64,000 nucleotides of DNA from Rhinopithecus roxellana (taxonomy: Eukaryota; Chordata; Mammalia; Primates; Cercopithecidae), in NCBI RefSeq assembly GCF_007565055.1, contig NC_044566.1, positions 93,464,297 to 93,528,296 of the forward strand, in the 5' to 3' direction. Below are positions 13,078 to 23,522 of the stretch, piece after piece. The notes under the pieces are model-generated. The model had not been told where the DNA came from. It did not search any database and saw only the letters and a program-made list of their open reading frames with translations. The position numbers and the translations under genes were made by a program. Numbering within the stretch: position 1 is the stretch's first letter; every line of letters starts with the position of its first letter.

Positions 13078-13078
13078 G
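12817..13078 (+). repeat. (GAAA)n/(GGAA)n purine tract, about 260 bp
   Basis: Nearly pure A/G on the plus strand: mixed GGAAA and GGAA units, then a clean run of GAAA from about 13005 to 13077. It grows from an Alu tail. Open frames in it are low-complexity artefacts. Confidence 0.98.
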
Positions 13079-13278
13079 TTTCAGACCAGGAGCCGTAGAC
13101 TTAGTGTTTGAACCAAACTCTCTCATTACTGGTCATAGAGCTTTGACAATCCTTAACCTTTCTGACCCTGTTTTTCATCTTTATAAACATGACACCCAAC
13201 TTCTTCACATGGTGGTCAAGGGAAACAAATAAGACCATGTATGTGCCCACGTACCTAAGCGATGGGCAAGTGCTAGAC

Positions 13279-13695
13279 CAGCGGTTCTCAGAGTGTGGTC
13301 CAAAGACACCTGAGGGGGTCCCTGAGACCCGCTGAGAGGGTCTGCTTGGTTCTCCCTTTCCCAACTAATATCTGCATCTGCATGAGCCCAGCATTTCTTT
13401 CAAATACTTCCTCCAAAACAGCTTATATGAGACTCCAGCTGTCCTTTATTAAACCAAAGAAATTTTCAAAAATATAAAAACCAAGAGCCAATCTTCTCAC
13501 TTTTGAGAATATTTTCATTAAAGTGTTATTTGTATTAAAAGTTAATGGGTTTGTTATTAAGTGAATATTTTTTAAATTTCTGGTTTAATTCCTCATACCA
13601 CAAAAATCAATAGACATAAGAAAAGCTTTCGGGGTCCTCAAATTATTTTTAGACGTGTAAACGGGTCCTGAGACCAAACCATTTGGGAACCGCTG
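13279..13695. mobile_element. hAT-type DNA transposon (Charlie-like, non-autonomous)
   Basis: Terminal inverted repeats CAGCGGTTCTCA and TGGGAACCGCTG bound 417 bases. They are flanked by 8-base duplications TGCTAGAC and TGTTAAAC (6 of 8 match). TIR and 8-base target size fit the hAT group. Confidence 0.8.
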
Positions 13696-14054
13696 TGTTA
13701 AACGAACCGCAGGTGTTCTTCACCAGGCGAGCCGCCTCTCAGAGATAAAGATTAGCGCGTTCACGTTTGCCATTTGTGGGAGGCAGGCAGTTTTGTTCCT
13801 CGGGGTTGAGTCCAGGTAACTCGACTAAAGTGTGTACCCATTTTCCGGGTGCAACAAGGTCCCACCCACAGGGAGGCGCGGGCGGCAGCGACCTTGGACA
13901 AGGTCGAGCCAGCGCGAGGGAGGCGCATGGTGCTCCCGTCCGGCTGGGTTCCCATGAGGGATTGGGGAGGCCGCGCCCGGCCCGCGGGGTTGCAACGGGA
14001 GCCCACCCGCGGCGAGCCGGGCCGGGAAGGCGGGGAATGGGAACCTGCACTCAC

Positions 14055-14122
14055 AGCCTCAGCAGCGCCGCCGCCGCCGCCGCCGCTCCGCGCGCCGCCC
14101 TCCGCAGTAGACGTAGCGCCAT
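14055..14122 (-). CDS. CLYBL: CLYBL exon 1 coding part (mitochondrial citramalyl-CoA lyase, N-terminus)
   Basis: CLYBL is a mitochondrial matrix enzyme of the citrate lyase beta-like family. It cleaves citramalyl-CoA in the C5-dicarboxylate (itaconate) pathway and also has malate-synthase-type activity. On the minus strand the ATG at 14122-14120 opens MALRLLRRAARG, then seven alanines, then LLRL. The exon ends two bases into a codon at a strong donor (CT|GTGAGT, donor GT at 14054-14053). The peptide is arginine-rich with no acidic residue, as expected for a mitochondrial presequence, and matches the human CLYBL start as I remember it. Human has fewer alanines in my memory, so the run may vary in length. 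The catalytic TIM barrel lies in later exons outside the window. The exon sits in a CpG island, and the rest of the gene continues leftward past position 1. Confidence 0.93.
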
Positions 14123-14126
14123 CTTC
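14115..14126 (-). promoter_or_regulatory. YY1-like motif spanning the CLYBL start codon
   Basis: On the minus strand the bases around the ATG read GAAGATGGCGCT, close to the YY1 consensus AAGATGGCGGC. YY1 sites at the 5' end of TATA-less housekeeping and mitochondrial genes often overlap the initiator ATG. Occupancy is inferred. Confidence 0.5.
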
Positions 14127-14227
14127 CCGAAGCGCGCGCCCCGCCCTTTGCCCTTGGCCACGCCCACCCCACTTTCCACTCCCCCACGGCTACACCCCAG
14201 TCCCAGTCACCGCCTCGCTCTGTCTTC

Positions 14228-14246
14228 GCCCCGCCCCGCCCCGCCA
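14228..14246 (-). promoter_or_regulatory. overlapping GC boxes (Sp/KLF-type sites)
   Basis: Three overlapping copies of CCCCGCC lie about 110 bases upstream of the CLYBL ATG. This is a classic cluster of Sp1/KLF sites for a TATA-less promoter. Function is inferred from motif and position. Confidence 0.6.
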
Positions 14247-14399
14247 GCCACGCTCTCCTTCCTCCCAGCACCCGCTCTGCCCCGCGGCCAGTCCCGAGGT
14301 CACCTGCCCCTCCCGGCCAGGGCTCAGGACCTTCGTCCCCGCTGTCATGGGGGACAGACCAGAGGATCTGAATGGATGGCTCCTCTTTGAGGGGCCTCT

Positions 14400-15355
14400 C
14401 TGGTGACCGAATCCAACTCTCCCTGAGCTTCTGAGTTTTTGAGGCAACTGTTGACAGACTGCGTTTTCCCAGCCAGAAGAGCCAACATTTCTAGGGATTT
14501 CTTTGCAGTTTTTGTTGTTAAAATACCGCCTAACACTTTGTGAGCCCCACCACGTTCATATCTTGGTTAGCAATTAATCTAGAGTGGTCAAAGAGAATGC
14601 AGGAAGGTTGCATCCTGGAACACACATGCCTGCAATAGGTCAGAGCAGCTGTTGGCACTCTCTGGGCAGGGAAACTGGCAGCAGCTCTTTATTCTGCCCC
14701 CTGCAGTCGTTCTGCAGCGGTGAGAACGCCGAGGCGTTAAAACAGGCTGGGCCCTGCACCTGCCTCTTCTTTCACCTTCCCTGATCCAGCCGGCCTCCAC
14801 CTGCCGGTCTTCACCTGCCCGGGCCCTTGTTACCCCTTAACCATGTCTTTTCCTTCGCGCTCAGCATGTTTCTTTTTCAGCTGTGACTCCGTTCCATTCA
14901 TGCTCTAAACTTACACCTGAAACCATTTCTCAGAACCTTCCAGTGGAAACTGACTTGTGCTCTTGGATGCAAAATGTGGCCGTTTCAACAAACAAAACCC
15001 TGTTCAGCCAGAGTGGGTTCCAAGATTTGGAAAAGTCCAGGTGACTGGGAACATGGATGTTAAACTTCTGCTGAGCCTAAGAATTGTTATATTCGATACC
15101 AACAGGAGAGACTGCTCAACCCCTTGGTGCCCTCCCCCAGCTCCCACGCCTGCTCCACCTCAGGCCTCTCCTGTCTACTCAAATTTGGTCACTTTCTTGT
15201 CACCACCTTAGTCCCAGCCAGTGCCCAGCCCAGCCATACTGAAGACTGAGGCAAAGGCAATTTCAGTTACACCAATCCTGTCTTTAATTAAAATTTTGAT
15301 ATTTTGTTCATAATGGGATTTTTCCATTATCTTGGTTTTTAGTTTAGAATATTAC
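14400..15355. other. intergenic DNA upstream of CLYBL
   Basis: Unique sequence between the CLYBL CpG island and the first intergenic Alu. No exon or repeat recognised. Confidence 0.45.
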
Positions 15356-15665
15356 TTTTTTTTTTTTTTTTTTTTTTTGAGACAGAGTCTTGCTCTGTGG
15401 CCCAGGCTGGAGCGCAGTGGCACGATCTCGGCTCACACAGTGTAACCTCCACTTCCTAGGCTCAAGCGATTCTCATCCCTCAGCCTCCCGAGTAGCTAGG
15501 ACTACAGGCAAGTGCCACCATGCCCAGCTAATTGTTTTGTACTTTTAGTAGAGATAGGGTTTCACCATGTTGGCCAGGCTGGTCTCAAACTCATGGCCTC
15601 AAGTGATCCATCCACCTCAGCCTCCCAAAGTGCTGAGCTTACAGGCATGAGCTACCACGCCAGGC
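15356..15665 (-). mobile_element. Alu (AluS-like)
   Basis: Antisense full-length copy with a T run of about 22 bases. Confidence 0.95.
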
Positions 15666-15719
15666 CAATATTACTTATCTTAATTACTGAGACTTCTCTT
15701 TAAATTTTGCTTCCCAAGC

Positions 15720-16400
15720 TGGTGCTGCACTCGCCTCACTCAAGTCTGCTTCTAGCCATCATCATCCTTTACCTGGATTATTTCAAAGCCTCCTTGCTCC
15801 CATTCTTCCCTCCTACAATCACCCCTTTGCCATACAACCCAGCTGACCTTTTAAAAGCATAACATAGCTCCTACTTCCAGAGTTGACTTGCTGTGTGACT
15901 TTGGTCAAGTTTCTGAAGCTCTCTGTTTCCTCATCTATAGAATGCGGTATAAGTATCTCATCACCTCATAGGGTTGTTATCATGATAGACTGAGTTTACA
16001 CATACATAGAAAGAGAGTGCACACTTAAAATCTAAGCAAGTTCTCAGTAGTGTTAACTATTCCTCATTATTATTGTTATTGCATCACTTCCCTTCTTAAA
16101 ACCCTTTGGTGGCTTTAGAATAAAATCTGAATTCTTCCCCATGACCCTTAAAGCCTCACATGGTCTGGCCCCTGCCAGCCTCTCCAATTTATCTCCAGCT
16201 CCACTTGTCTTCTGTCTGTGTTTTCTAAGTCCACGAGGCTCTCTCCCACCGTGGGGCCTTCACACATGCCGTTCCTCATCCCCAGAATGCTCATGGCTAC
16301 ACCTGCTCATCCTCCAGGACCTTTAGCCTACATGCCACCTCCTCACAGGGGCCTGTGCTAATAACCTAAAGATCCCCCATGGCTGTCACAGTGCCTGGTC
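15720..16400 (+). mobile_element. L2 element, interrupted by a MIR
   Basis: Left part: CCTGGATTATTTCAAAGCC and CTCCTACAATCACCCC. Right part: AAAACCCTTTGGTGGC, CATGGTCTGGCCCCTGCC and a GGGGCCTTCACACATGCCG block. This order is the L2 3' region. A MIR occupies 15866-16082. Confidence 0.85.
15866..16082 (+). mobile_element. MIR
   Basis: GTGTGACTTTGGTCAAGTTT, TTTCCTCATCTATAGAATG and CTCATAGGGTTGTTA are core MIR blocks, ending in a TTATT-rich tail. Confidence 0.9.
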
Positions 16401-16439
16401 ATCTCCACCACCATATCGATATATCAGTTTGTGAATTTA

Positions 16440-16652
16440 TTAGGTTGGTGCAAAAATAATTGTGGTTTTTGCCACTCAAAGTAATGGCAAGAACAATTTC
16501 ATCTTATATGTATTGAATACCTGCCAGGTATGAGTCACTGAGCTAGGTGCTGGGAGCACAGCAGCGACAAAACGTACAAGGTCCCTGCTCTCAAAAAACT
16601 TACAGAATTGAAAGTGATGGCAAAAACCACAATTACTTTTGCAACAACCTAA
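16440..16652. mobile_element. MADE1 (mariner-derived MITE) interrupted by foreign DNA
   Basis: Ends TTAGGTTGGTGCAAAAATAA and TTACTTTTGCAACAACCTAA are inverted repeats flanked by TA on both sides (16438-16439 and 16653-16654). MADE1 is normally about 80 bases and is the source of the miR-548 hairpins. Here about 110 bases of L2-derived sequence sit in the middle. Confidence 0.92.
16499..16609 (-). repeat. L2 3'-end copy inserted inside MADE1 (inverted arm 1)
   Basis: The stretch is the close reverse complement of 16852-16944, sharing differences from the general L2 3' end, such as TATTGAATACCTGCCAGGTA. It therefore looks copied from its neighbour rather than an independent L2. Confidence 0.85.
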
Positions 16653-16851
16653 TACTTCTTTATTGTGTCTTTCCCCAGCAGTTCTCAGAGGGTGGGGTGG
16701 GATGGGATGACTAACCATCTATCAGGTGGGCTTTGGGATGCAGTGTTGTCATTTAAGGGGCAGGGCTAGTGATGTGCTGGGCAGCCCCCTTGGGAGAAAA
16801 GCTGTTGTCTTAACTTAGAAACACCTTCTGTGGGATGAGACCATAACTTCT

Positions 16852-16944
16852 TTGAGAGCAGGGACCTTATATTTCTTGTCGCTGCCGTACCCCCAGCACC
16901 TGCTCAGTGACACATACCTGGCAGGTATTCAATACGTATAAGAT
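16852..16944 (+). repeat. L2 3' end (inverted arm 2, probable donor)
   Basis: GAGAGCAGGGACCTTAT ... CCCCCAGCACCTGCTCAGTG ... GGCAGGTATTCAATACG is the L2 3' end. It lies in the same direction as the L2 at 15720-16400 and is likely its continuation. Confidence 0.82.
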
Positions 16945-17241
16945 GGTGGCTCACACCTATAATCCCAGCACTTTTGGAGGCAAGGCGGGCAGATCACCTG
17001 AGGTTAGGAGTTCAGGACCAGCCTGGCCAATATGGTGAAACCCTGTCTCTATTAAAAATATAAAAATTAGCCAGGCATGGTGGCGGGCACCTGTATTCCC
17101 AGCTACTCAGGAGGCTGAGGCATGAGAATTGCTTGAACCTGGGAGGCAGAGGTTGCAGTGAGCTGAGATCGCACCACTGCACTCCAGCTCGGGTGACAGA
17201 GCGAGACTCCATCTCAAAAAAACAAAACAAAACAAAACAAA
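16944..17241 (+). mobile_element. Alu lacking its first bases
   Basis: Starts at GGTGGCTCACACC directly on the L2 end, so it is slightly truncated at the 5' side. The tail is AAAAC-rich. Confidence 0.93.
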
Positions 17242-17575
17242 AAATATATATATATGATGAAAATGTTCTACCAGCCTCATTACAGTTGAAAATTGCTATG
17301 TAACTAGTTATCCTTATTTAAAAGGCCTCGGATCTAAAGTAGGTCCTACTATGACTTATTTGCTAATTGGTTCAATTTCAGATTCTGCTGGAAGGAACTG
17401 TAGCTGTGCCCATTCTCACCAACAATGGTATGGGGTTATTGAGTTTCTTCAAAAGATTACTGACTCATGCATTTTGCTAATCTGTAGGTAGGTTAACGAC
17501 TGTTTCCTAATGCTAGTACATGTTAAAATAAAGCTTTATTAACTTTACATAGCATGTGGGTATCTGGAGGACACA

Positions 17576-17964
17576 TGTATTAGTCCGTTTCCACACTACT
17601 ATAAAGAACTGACCAAGACTGGGTAATTTATAAAGGAAAGAGCTTTAATTGACTCACAGTTCAGCATAGCTGGGGAAGCCACAGGAAACTTACAATCATG
17701 GTGGAAGGTGAAGGGGACGTAAGGCACCTTCTTCTCAAGGTGGCAGGAAGGAGAATGAACACAGGAGGAACTATCAAACTCACTGAGTGAGTTCTCCGAT
17801 CTCGTGAGAACTCACTCACTATCACAAGAACAGCATGGGGGAAACTGCCCCCATGACTCAGTGACCTCCACCTCGTCTCTCCCTTGATGCGTGGGGATTT
17901 GGGGGATTATGGGGATTACATTTCAAGATGAGATTTTGGATGGAGATACAGCCAAACCATATCA
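17576..17964 (-). mobile_element. MST/THE1-type solo LTR, antisense
   Basis: Runs TGTATTAGTCC ... ACTGGGTAATTTATAAAG ... CTCGTGAGAACTCACTCAC ... AACCATATCA. Flanked by ACACA/ACATA, a near-perfect 5-base target duplication. Confidence 0.88.
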
Positions 17965-18610
17965 ACATATTTCCAGATATAATAGAGAAAGGGATCCAGA
18001 GTTCCTCCTTTAGGGTAGTCAAATCTGTCTTTACTCACAGCCTCTAAAACTGAAAAGAAAAGTACCAATTTTCCAAGAGCATTAAGAGAGCATATGAAAT
18101 TTAGTAGGGTGAATAATTTCGAGATACACTATCCTGTTGAGCTGAGCAGTCTGGAGGAATAGGCACTTGGCAGAGACGTGGGAAAGAAGGATGGGGTGGG
18201 AGCATACTAGGGATAGGGAGCAGCCCCTTATGCTCTAGAGGTTTGATGTTTCTAGCCCACCCATTCTAGGTTTATGGGCGAGGCCCCTGTAATAAAATTC
18301 AAACTAACAAAAGAAAAACATATGAATGTATTTAATGTAAATTTTACGTGACACGGGAGCCTTCATATGAAAATAAAGACCCAAAGAAAAAGTGAAATGT
18401 ATATTTTTTCATTCTTAGGTTTAATGAAGAATGGACAGTTGTGGAGAAATGTGATTGGAGGGCAAAAGAATCTGATATAATGGTGATAGCCTGGAAGAAA
18501 CTTAGCAAGGCATGTTTACTCAGGCTCTTCTCTGTGTCTTCACAGACAAGGGTGTTCCTTTCCTCCACCTAAAGGTGGGGGAGGCACTTATCCAGTGAGA
18601 ATCTTATAAT

Positions 18611-18907
18611 GAGCAGGCACGGTGGCTCACGCCTGTAATCCCAGCACTTTGGGAGGCTGAGGCAGGCGGATTACCTGAGGTCAGGAGTTCAAGACCAGCC
18701 TGGCCAACATGGCGAAACCCCCTCTCTACTAAAAATACAAAAAAATTAGCTGGGCATGGTGGTGCACCCCTGTAATTCCAGCTACTCAGGAGGCTGAGCC
18801 AGGAGAATCTCTTGAACCCAGGAGGCAGAGATTGCAGTGAGCCGAGATCGCGCCATTGCACTGCAGCTTGGGTAACAGAGCCAGACTCCATCTTTGAAAA
18901 AAAAAAA
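18611..18907 (+). mobile_element. Alu (AluS-like)
   Basis: Full length. TCTTATAA flanks both ends. Confidence 0.94.
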
Positions 18908-19039
18908 GTCTTATAACCTGCTTCAAGGGAGAGGGCAGGAGAAAAGTCAGACAGACCTTCCTGCTTCTGCTGTTTTTCAAATGCCAAGGTGCCATATTTT
19001 GAGGAAGTGTGTCTTGAACCCCATCAACCACAATTAAAA

Positions 19040-19215
19040 AAATTTTTTTTTTAATGTTTTAGAGATGGAGTTTCACTCTGTCACTGAGGCTGGAGTACAG
19101 TGGCGTGATCATAGCTCACTGAAGCCTCGAACTCCTGGGCTCTGGTGATCCTCCTGCCTTGAGCCTCCTGAAGAGCTGGAATTACAGGCGTGAGCCACTA
19201 AGCCTGCTCAAACAA
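19040..19215 (-). mobile_element. Alu monomer fragment
   Basis: About half an antisense Alu, old, with a T-rich left end. Confidence 0.8.
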
Positions 19216-20704
19216 TTTTTCAAAGAAGTCATCTGTGTAGTGAAAGAGGTAGACAGATAAATGGGGAAAGGATGGGTTCTGTGGTCCACTGGTGGTATGG
19301 GGGAAGGGGTACAGAACTGCTGCAATTACTTCTGCATGAGAGGGCAGGGAACTGGGGGCTTTGCAGAGCAGGGAATGGAGACCTGGAATGTGGTGGAGAC
19401 TGAATCAGTGAAAGTCTTTAGAGGAAGAGTAGAGCGGGCAGAGAGAACACAGCAGGGATCCGAGGGATTGTCTGGGGCCAGACTGTAAATGACCTGAATG
19501 CTCAAATTTTAGCTAATGTGGCTCTCAACAAATACAGGTCCCCTGAAGAAATGAGTTACATTTTCACCACGTGGTCTTGTAACTGTGATGATCTTGTAAT
19601 TGTAATTGTGATAGTGAGTAAGTAAATAACTCTCACTGTTAGTCTTAGAAATATTTGGGTTTTGTATTGGCTCATTTTTTGGCAAATAGGCACATCCAAG
19701 GAGATATTGGACGAAAATAGCTAATCAACCTATGGTTTACTGTAACATGTAAATAACTTTCACGTCGCAAGGAGCAGGAACGATTAGGAAAATGAAGCTG
19801 GATTCTTCTTTCGTGATCAACACCAAAGGCTCTTTATCAGAAGCCAGTTTTTCCTTCCTTTTGGTGTCTGGCCGATACAGGTTATTTTCACCAAAGTTGA
19901 GTCTCAAAGGCTGAGCAGGACCGGTGTCACTGATTTAAGACATCAGAATACTGCACTTAGAAAGAGGCATATTAGAAGTTCTGTGGAATGATTTTTAAAC
20001 AGTGGCACAGATAGAACTCCACTCTGAGATCATCCATCCCTCCTGCTGCTATGATACAAAACCCTCCTAGCCTCACCTCCTGGCAGAGCCGCCTTTGATA
20101 ACACTGATGACTCTGTCTGGCCTCCTTGGGGAGAGAGGAGGGGACTGTCTCTCAAATTTAGGCCAAATACAGAATAACTAACGACCACCTTGTGGCCCTT
20201 CCAGGCCGTAGCTTCCTCTGTCTAAACTAAGGGAGTTCGTCTTCATGACCTCTAAATCCTTTTCTAATCTCAGCCCCCAAAGCTGTACTGTAGCTCCCCC
20301 TAATGTCAGCAGGTGGATGGTTACCCCCACACGCCTCAGGACTCTCCGGGGCCCCTTCCCTGATCCCTCTTCCCTGATCCCCCACCCCGATCCCCCCTTC
20401 CTTTTTTCATAGCACATCTGCTTCTAGTTACTGGAGAATGTACTTAATGTATGATGTCTCTGTTGAACATAAGACTTTTGGGGGAAGGGTTTTGGCCTGT
20501 TTTGTTCACCAATGTATCCCGAGCACTTGAAACAGTGCCTGGCACCTGGCGGAGACCTAAAACATATTTATTGAATTCAAAGTGTTGATTCTTGAGCCAT
20601 CTTCTGCCAAATTAATTTTTTTTCATAATTTCCCCTGTTGTTTTTCACTTACTTTGTGGGTTGGTCATTATCTTGTTCCCCAGTGCTGATTCTTAATTCC
20701 CTGG
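19216..20704. other. mostly unique intergenic DNA
   Basis: No gene recognised. An L2 3' end (plus) lies at about 20465-20580, reading CAATGTATCCCGAGCAC, AACAGTGCCTGGCACCTGG and TATTTATTGAATTCA. Confidence 0.5.
20465..20580 (+). mobile_element. L2 3' end fragment
   Basis: TTTGTTCACCAATGTATCCC followed by CAGTGCCTGGCACC and TTATTGAATTC is the L2 3' terminus. Confidence 0.7.
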
Positions 20705-20900
20705 TGTGGTCGACTGAGTGATGGCCCCATAAAAATGTCCACATCCTAATCCCCAGCACCTATGAGTATGTTACTCTGCGTAATGAAGTTAAGGATGTGA
20801 AGTTAAGGATCTTGAGATGGGGACATTATCCTGGATTATCTGGGTGGGCCCAATGTAATCACAGGTTCTTCATATTGATAAAGAGATAGAAATTATAGAA
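20705..20900 (+). mobile_element. LTR fragment (MLT1-like)
   Basis: GATGGCCCCATAAAAATGTCC, TCCTAATCCCCAGCACCTAT and CCTGGATTATCTGGGTGGGC are familiar blocks of an old ERVL/MaLR LTR. Truncated by a half Alu. Confidence 0.6.
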
Positions 20901-20903
20901 AAG

Positions 20904-21055
20904 GGCTGGGTGCAGTGGTGGCTCACACCTATAATCCCAGCATTTTGGGATGCCGAGGTGGGCAGATTGCTTGAGCCCAGGAGTTCAAGACCAGCCTGGG
21001 CCACATGGCAGAACCCTGTCTCTATTTTAAATTATAAAAATAAAAATAAAAAATT
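20904..21055 (+). mobile_element. Alu left monomer (FLAM-like)
   Basis: Single left arm with an AT-rich tail. Confidence 0.85.
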
Positions 21056-21065
21056 TAAAGACTGC

Positions 21066-21351
21066 TTTTTTTTTTTTTTTTTTTTTGAGACGGAGTCTCT
21101 ATCCCCCAGGCTGGAATGCAGTGGCGCCATCCCGGCTCACTGCAAGCTCCGCCTCCCGGGTTCACGCCATTCTCCTGTCTCAGCCTGCGGAGTAGCTGGG
21201 ACTACAGGCGCCCGCCACCGCGCCCGGCTAATTTTTTGTATTTTTAGTAGAGACGGAGTTTCACTGTGGTCTCGATCTCCTGACCTCGTGATCCGCCCGC
21301 CTCCGCCTCCCAAAGTGCTGGGATTACAGGCGTGAGCCACCGCGCCCGGCG
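21066..21351 (-). mobile_element. AluY with target-site duplication
   Basis: Little-diverged antisense copy. AAAGACTGCTTTT occurs at both flanks. Confidence 0.93.
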
Positions 21352-21489
21352 AAAAGACTGCTTTTAAGGCTATTTGTAAGTTCAAAGTGACAGTCTATGG
21401 TTTAAATGACCACAGATCCCTCTGTTGATGTATGGCGGAACCAACAGGTTTTTGCTTTGACCAGAGCTTTCTTGAGTACAAGAGTTTCT

Positions 21490-21790
21490 TTCTTTTTTTT
21501 TTTTTTTGAGACCGAGTCTCGCTCTGCCGCCCGGGCTGGAGTGCAGTGGCCGGATCTCAGCTCACTGCAAGCTCCACCTCCCGGGTTTACGCCATTCTCC
21601 TGCCTCAGTCTCCCGAGTAGCTGGGACTACAGGCGCCCGCCACCTCGCCCGGCTAGTTTTTTGTATTTTTTTAGTAGAGACGGGGTTTCACCTTGTTAGC
21701 CAGGATGGTCTCGATCTCCTGACCTCGTGATCCGCCCGTCTCGGCCTCCCAAAGTGCTGGGATTACAGGCTTGAGCCACCGCGCCCGGCC
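21490..21790 (-). mobile_element. AluY, Old World monkey type
   Basis: Antisense copy with GGCCGGATCTC and GGTTTACGCCATT. Perfect duplication AAGAGTTTCT at 21480-21489 and 21791-21800. Confidence 0.96.
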
Positions 21791-22348
21791 AAGAGTTTCT
21801 AAAGACAGTAGCTTCAATAATTTTCCAGATGGACTTGGAACCCCTTATCTGTGTGTTGTTTTAAAAGGGTTCTCCATTAAAGACTTAAATGTAAAACCCC
21901 AAACTATAAAAACCCTGGAAGACAACCTAGGCAGTACCTTTCTGGACATAGGAACAGGCAAAGATTTCATGGGGAAAACACCAAAAGCATTTGCAGCAAA
22001 AGCAAAAATTGACAAATGGGATTTAATTAAACTAAAGAGCTTCTGCATAGCAAGGGAAACTATTAAGAGAGTGATCAGACAATCTATAGATGGGAGAAAA
22101 ATTCTGGAAACTCTGCATTGACAAAGGCCTTATATCCAGATATAAGAAAATTAAACAAATTAACAAGAAACAAATTAACAATCCCATTAAAAAGTGGGCA
22201 TAGAACATGAACAGACACTTTTCAAAAGAAGACATATATGCAGCCAACAATCATATGAAATAAAAGCTCAGCATCACTGATTATTAGAGAAATGCAAAAC
22301 AAAACCACAATGAGATATCATCTCATATCAGTCAGAATGGCTATTATT

Positions 22349-22641
22349 GGCCGGGCGCGGTGGCTCACGCCTGTAATCCCAACACTTCGGAAGGCCGAGG
22401 TGGGTGGATCACTTGAAGTCAGGGGTTCCAGACCAGCCTGGCCAACATGGTGAAATCCCGTCTCTACTAAAAATACAAAAATTAGCTGGGCATGGGGGTG
22501 TGCACCTGTAATCCCAGCTACTAGGGAGGCTGAGGCAGGAGAATCACTTGAACCTGGGAGGCGGAGGTTTCAGTGAGCCGAGATCGTGCCACTGCATTCC
22601 AGACTGGGTGACAGAGCGAGACCCTGTCCCCCGCCCCACAA
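22349..22641 (+). mobile_element. Alu (AluS-like) inside the L1
   Basis: Full length. AATGGCTATTATT flanks both ends. Confidence 0.95.
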
Positions 22642-23010
22642 AAAATGGCTATTATTAAAAAGTCAAAATATAGCAGATGCTGGCGAGGTTGAGGAGAAAA
22701 TGGAATGCTTATACATTGTTGGTGGGAGTGTAAATTAGTTCAGCCATTGTAGATGACAATGTGGTGATTCCTCAGAGACCTAAAAACAGAAATACCATTC
22801 AACCTAGCAATCCCATGACTGGGTATACACCCAAAGGAATGTCAATCATTCTATCATAAAGACACATGCACACGTATGTTCACTGCAGCACTATTCACAA
22901 TACCAAAGATATGGAATCAACCTAAATGCCCATCAGTGGTAGACTGGATAGCAAAAATGTGGTGCATATACACCGTGGAATATTATGCAGCCATAAAAGA
23001 GAATGAGATC

Positions 23011-23328
23011 GGCGGGGATGGTGGCTCACACCTGTAATCCCAGCATTCTGGGAGGCTGAGGCAGGTGGATAACTTGAGGTCAGGAGTTCGAGACCAGCCT
23101 GGCTAACATGGTGAAACCCCATCTCTACTAAAAATACAAAACATTAGCTGGGTGTGGTGGCAGGTGCCTGTAATCCCAGCTACTCAGGAGGCTGAGGCAG
23201 GAGAATCACTTGAACCCAGGAGGCGGAGGTTGCAGTGAGCCAAGATCACGCCATTGCACTCCAACTTGGGCAACAAGAGCGAAACTCTGTCTCAAAAAAA
23301 TAAAAAAAGAGATGAAGAAAAAAAAAAG
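23011..23328 (+). mobile_element. Alu (AluS-like) inside the L1
   Basis: Full length with a long A-rich tail. ATGAGATC flanks both ends. Confidence 0.94.
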
Positions 23329-23399
23329 CATGAGATCATATCCTTTGCAGGAAGATGGATGGAGCTGAAGGCCATTATCCTTAACAAACTAACACAGAA

Positions 23400-23522
23400 T
23401 CGGGAGGCTGAGGCAGGAGAATGGCGTGAACCCGGGAGGCGGAGCTTGCAGTGAGCTGAGATCTGGCCAGTGCACTCCAGCTTGGGTGACAGAGCGAGAC
23501 TCCGTCTCAAAAAAAAAAAAAA
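23400..23522 (+). mobile_element. 5'-truncated AluY inside the L1
   Basis: Only the right arm (from CGGGAGGCTGAGG) with an 18-base A tail. The repeated AACTAACACAGAA on both sides shows true insertion of a truncated copy. Confidence 0.93.

Larger units (their letters stand above)
1..14054 (-). other. CLYBL: CLYBL intron 1 (5' portion)
   Basis: Everything left of the CLYBL exon 1 donor is read as intron 1, which is very long in human as I recall. I saw no second CLYBL exon here. The interval is a mosaic of L1, Alu, L2 and LTR pieces with unique DNA between them. This is inferred from gene structure; no transcript evidence is available. Confidence 0.85.
13850..14350 (-). promoter_or_regulatory. 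CLYBL: CpG island promoter of CLYBL
   Basis: A dense run of CG dinucleotides and GC-rich sequence surrounds CLYBL exon 1, while the flanks are ordinary AT-rich primate DNA. There is no obvious TATA box, so a dispersed-start CpG-island promoter is likely. The exact transcription start is not visible. Divergent plus-strand transcription is common at such promoters, but nothing in the sequence proves it here. Confidence 0.85.

Noticed and set aside
12817..13078. CRISPR-like regular repetition
   Set aside because: The repeat is a simple tetranucleotide without spacers, in primate DNA.
12812..13126. Lys/Arg/Glu or Phe/Leu/Ser-rich frames in the purine tract
   Set aside because: These are direct translations of the GAAA/GGAA microsatellite. 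The same applies at 32808-33320.
13767..14406. Two long plus-strand frames (207 and 185 codons) over the CpG island
   Set aside because: GC-rich DNA rarely holds stop codons. Both overlap the CLYBL promoter and exon 1 in antisense and encode low-complexity Arg/Pro/Ala.
16440..16652. Functional miR-548-type hairpin
   Set aside because: The MADE1 stem is separated by about 110 bases of L2 sequence, so the usual short precursor cannot form.
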